DNA from: Bacteroidales bacterium
GTDB lineage: Bacteria > Bacteroidota > Bacteroidia > Bacteroidales > NBLH01
DNA length: 8,773 nucleotides
Direction of reading: 5' to 3'
NCBI GenBank assembly: GCA_029210905.1
Contig: JARGGF010000125.1
Location: forward strand, 1-8,773
Under the pieces are notes generated by a model. It made no database searches. It had not been told where the DNA came from and saw nothing but the letters and a program-made list of their open reading frames with translations. The position numbers and the translations under genes were made by a program. Positions 7,365 to 8,773 of this stretch are shown here, piece by piece. Every line of letters begins with the position of its first letter. Within the stretch, counting starts at the first letter, position 1.

Positions 7365-7534
7365 CCTAATTTACAAAATTGTAGGTGAAAAAGCTAATTA
7401 GAAATGTGTTTTTTCTACATCATCTTTGAGTAATTTTAAAATAAACAAAATTCAATTGAAGTTGCAAGTTTTAATAAATAATGCGGCTTAAAAAATTATT
7501 TTGTTTAATTTAGTGCAAAAAAATAAACGATACG

Positions 7535-7930
7535 ATGGATCCTCTAAGAATTGAAAAAGAACTGAATACCTTGAAAATTGTCCTTGATAAGAATAAAAAT
7601 GAGTTCTTATTTGAAGGTCGCTCCCTGCCTGAAAATACAGTGAAATTTTTTGAGCCGGTAATGGCCTGGATTAAGAATTATAAAAACGATCCACTTGAAG
7701 AGACAATTGTTCATATGAACTTTATTTACTTTAACACTTCCTCTGCAAAGCTTTTATTAGAAATACTCCGCGAATTCGATGAAATTAATAAGTCAGGGAA
7801 ACCTGTTAAAATATATTGGCATTATATGGTTGAGGATTTTGATATTCTTGAAGCTGGAGAAGAATATTCAACCATGATAAGTACGCCTTTTGAATACATA
7901 GAGCACCCTGAAGAAGATTATACTGATTAA
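7535..7930 (+). CDS. siaC: SiaC-family regulatory phosphoprotein (DUF1987)
   Basis: A 131-aa protein of the SiaC/DUF1987 family, small cytoplasmic switch proteins. In Pseudomonas aeruginosa SiaC is phosphorylated on Thr68 by the kinase SiaB and dephosphorylated by the PP2C-like SiaA; unphosphorylated SiaC activates the diguanylate cyclase SiaD. Here the motif HMNFIYFNTSSAKLLLEIL (residues 60-78) places a threonine exactly at residue 68, as in the STAS-like phospho-switch site. RSLPENTVKFFEPVMAWI (29-46) and GKPVKIYWHY are other family blocks. The tail is acidic (EHPEEDYTD). No siaA, siaB or diguanylate cyclase gene is in the window, so partners must be encoded elsewhere and the output may differ from Pseudomonas. 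It is divergent from the AMMECR1 gene across a 170-bp AT-rich gap. Confidence 0.88.
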   Translation: MDPLRIEKELNTLKIVLDKNKNEFLFEGRSLPENTVKFFEPVMAWIKNYKNDPLEETIVHMNFIYFNTSSAKLLLEILREFDEINKSGKPVKIYWHYMVEDFDILEAGEEYSTMISTPFEYIEHPEEDYTD

Positions 7931-7971
7931 AAAAATAACATAAAAAAACTTCTTTGTCATATAAATGACCA

Positions 7972-7999
7972 TTGCTTTTGGATGGAAACCTTAGTTTTG
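7972..7999 (+). promoter_or_regulatory. Possible Bacteroidota-type promoter for the DUF427 gene
   Basis: TTG (7972-7974), a 17-bp spacer, and the exact TAnnTTTG match TAGTTTTG (7992-7999) fit the Flavobacterium/Bacteroides promoter pattern. Transcription would start near 8006, giving a leader of about 90 nt. A palindrome, GTCAT-ATAA-ATGAC (7956-7969), ends two bases upstream of the -33 element and could be an operator, though five-base arms are short. Confidence 0.4.
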
Positions 8000-8096
8000 T
8001 TGCATTAATATCGACCTTTTTGCTCAAACAAATAGCCAATATAATTGTTTGATAAATAGAAAGATATTAGCGTTTGTAAATTTAAAAACTAAAGAT

Positions 8097-8390
8097 ATGA
8101 AAGTAAAAGCAATTTGGAATAATCTGGTAATAGCTGAAAGTGAACATACTGAGGTAGTTGAGAACAATCATTATTTTCCTGTAAATTCAGTAAAAAAGGA
8201 ATTTCTAAAAAATACTGACCATCATACAACATGCCCGTGGAAAGGTGAAGCGAGTTATTTTGATGTTGTTGTTGACGGAAATGTAAATAAGAATGCCGCG
8301 TGGTACTATCCAAATCCCAAAACCGAAGCAAAACAAATTAAAAACCACATTGCTTTCTGGAAAGGTGTGCAAATAATTAAAGATAAATAG
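8097..8390 (+). CDS. DUF427 domain protein
   Basis: A 97-aa cytoplasmic protein, the normal size for a single DUF427 domain. The conserved blocks are all present: MKVKAIWNNLVIAES at the start, NNHYFP (23-28), TTCPWKGEASY (44-54), NAAWYYPNPK (66-75) and AFWKGV (86-91). The frame extends upstream to a TTG at 8049, but the ATG at 8097 places the family's usual N-terminus at residue 1 and is chosen. A predicted promoter lies 98 bp upstream and a hairpin terminator 32 bp downstream, so it is probably transcribed alone. The family is common in bacteria and fungi, with no established biochemical activity that I know of; the invariant Cys-Pro-Trp-Lys and Trp-Tyr-Tyr-Pro clusters suggest a ligand pocket. 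Confidence 0.9.
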   Translation: MKVKAIWNNLVIAESEHTEVVENNHYFPVNSVKKEFLKNTDHHTTCPWKGEASYFDVVVDGNVNKNAAWYYPNPKTEAKQIKNHIAFWKGVQIIKDK

Positions 8391-8422
8391 GATACTAAAA
8401 TATTATAGACCTGAAATCAAAT

Positions 8423-8456
8423 AAAGCCAGTATTATCAAAGCTGGCTTTTTCTTTT
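8423..8456. terminator. Shared hairpin terminator between convergent genes
   Basis: AAAGCCAG (8423-8430) pairs perfectly with CTGGCTTT (8442-8449) around an 11-nt loop. The right side runs into TTTTTCTTTT, a good intrinsic terminator for the DUF427 gene on the plus strand. Read on the minus strand the stem is followed by TTTATTT, so it could also end the TerB-like transcript, though less well. The TGA stop of that gene (8436-8438) lies in the loop, and one stem arm encodes its last codons. Confidence 0.8.
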
Positions 8457-8773
8457 CATAATCTGAGCAACACTTGCTGTTATTTTTTCATCTAAGGTAA
8501 GTCCATATTCTATCTTCTGAAGAATCCTTTCTTCATTTGGTTTCAGGACTAAATCTGAATATACAAAATCGCAGCAATAGATATAAACTGGCAGGCGGTT
8601 GTCTACAGTAATAAAAGGACATGCCAATTCTATTACCTTTTCGGGATTATATTCGCAATACTTAAATAATTTTTGAAAACCCGGGAATAAATCGGTGATG
8701 GTCATTTTTTTGAATAACTTAATCTTCCCAAAATAAAAGCTAAATTCATTAATTTCTTCATCAGTCATTTTCC
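8436..8773 (-). CDS. TerB-like protein, 5' end outside the window (partial)
   Basis: The C-terminal 112 or so residues of a gene that runs off the right window edge. The Met at 8768 is unlikely to be the start: the bases before it continue as Gly-Lys, giving GKMTDEEINEF, which fits the acidic DGxxxxEE loop after the first helix of TerB-like (tellurite resistance TerB/DjlA-like) helical domains. The rest alternates amphipathic helices: KIKLFKKMTITDLFPGFQKL, PEKVIELACPFI, then a second loop-helix VLKPNEERILQKIEYGL that mirrors the first, as expected of this duplicated helical fold. The end, SVAQIMKRKSQL, is basic. Family members often act near membranes or in stress-linked assemblies, but no specific role can be given. 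The assignment rests on pattern resemblance, so it is tentative; the coding status is clear. It converges on the DUF427 gene. Confidence 0.6.
   Translation of the reverse strand, partial: KMTDEEINEFSFYFGKIKLFKKMTITDLFPGFQKLFKYCEYNPEKVIELACPFITVDNRLPVYIYCCDFVYSDLVLKPNEERILQKIEYGLTLDEKITASVAQIMKRKSQL

Noticed and set aside
7491..7519. Minus-strand TTTG-N17-TAATTTTT, a near match to a promoter for the AMMECR1 operon
   Set aside because: The -7 element lacks the final G, the leader would be about 120 nt, and the spacer is so AT-rich that near matches are expected by chance.
7806..8039. Minus-strand open frame overlapping the end of siaC and the following spacer
   Set aside because: It covers the conserved C-terminus of SiaC in antisense and has no recognisable product.
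8049..8096. Upstream TTG extension of the DUF427 gene by 16 codons
   Set aside because: The family N-terminus begins at the ATG at 8097, and the extension lies in the likely leader after the predicted promoter.
8089..8331. Minus-strand open frame opposite the DUF427 gene
   Set aside because: The plus-strand frame has all DUF427 signatures; this one is a His/Gln/Leu-rich reverse reading.

Overview
The window looks like chromosomal DNA of a Bacteroidota member. It is AT-rich, none of the gene starts has a good Shine-Dalgarno sequence, and intergenic matches fit the Bacteroidota/Flavobacterium promoter type (TTG / TAnnTTTG). The gene content also fits: GAF-PAS sensors with a QEEEMR-type linker, a SiaC (DUF1987) protein, and a TPR protein with a winged-helix-like front end. 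The lineage is inferred from these features, not from any marker gene. There are no rRNA or tRNA genes, CRISPR arrays or insertion sequences that I can support.

Positions 1-3195 (+ strand): two tandem, paralogous sensory proteins. The first is cut by the left window edge; its visible part is the end of a GAF domain, a coiled coil and a PAS domain. The second is complete (783 aa): two membrane segments enclosing a Cache-like extracytoplasmic domain, then a HAMP-like linker, GAF, coiled coil and PAS. Neither visible C-terminus carries a kinase, cyclase, phosphatase or DNA-binding domain.

Positions 3234-4268 (- strand): a convergent gene for a 344-aa protein. It has an N-terminal region like the winged helix of STAND NTPases, about four TPRs and a C-terminal membrane anchor, but no NTPase. 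The 309-bp gap upstream holds a possible promoter and a small GC-rich hairpin island.

Positions 4578-7364 (- strand): an operon-like run in the order AMMECR1-family protein (AmrA), radical SAM enzyme (AmrS), MEMO/LigB-like protein (AmrB), acylphosphatase. The first three form the AmmeMemoRadiSam system, which is widely conserved but, as far as I know, biochemically unexplained. Its metal and cysteine motifs are intact here. This is the best candidate in the window for an undescribed system, and the acylphosphatase is a possible fourth member.

Positions 7535-8773: a SiaC-family phospho-switch protein (+) whose Thr68 aligns with the phosphorylated Thr68 of Pseudomonas SiaC; a small DUF427 protein (+) with its own predicted promoter; and, converging on it across a shared hairpin terminator, the C-terminal part of a TerB-like protein (-) cut by the right window edge.

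How the genes may work together: the two sensors and SiaC are all parts of signalling pathways whose effectors or partner switch proteins are not in the window. The AMMECR1/radical SAM/MEMO/acylphosphatase set reads as a separate metabolic or modification module.
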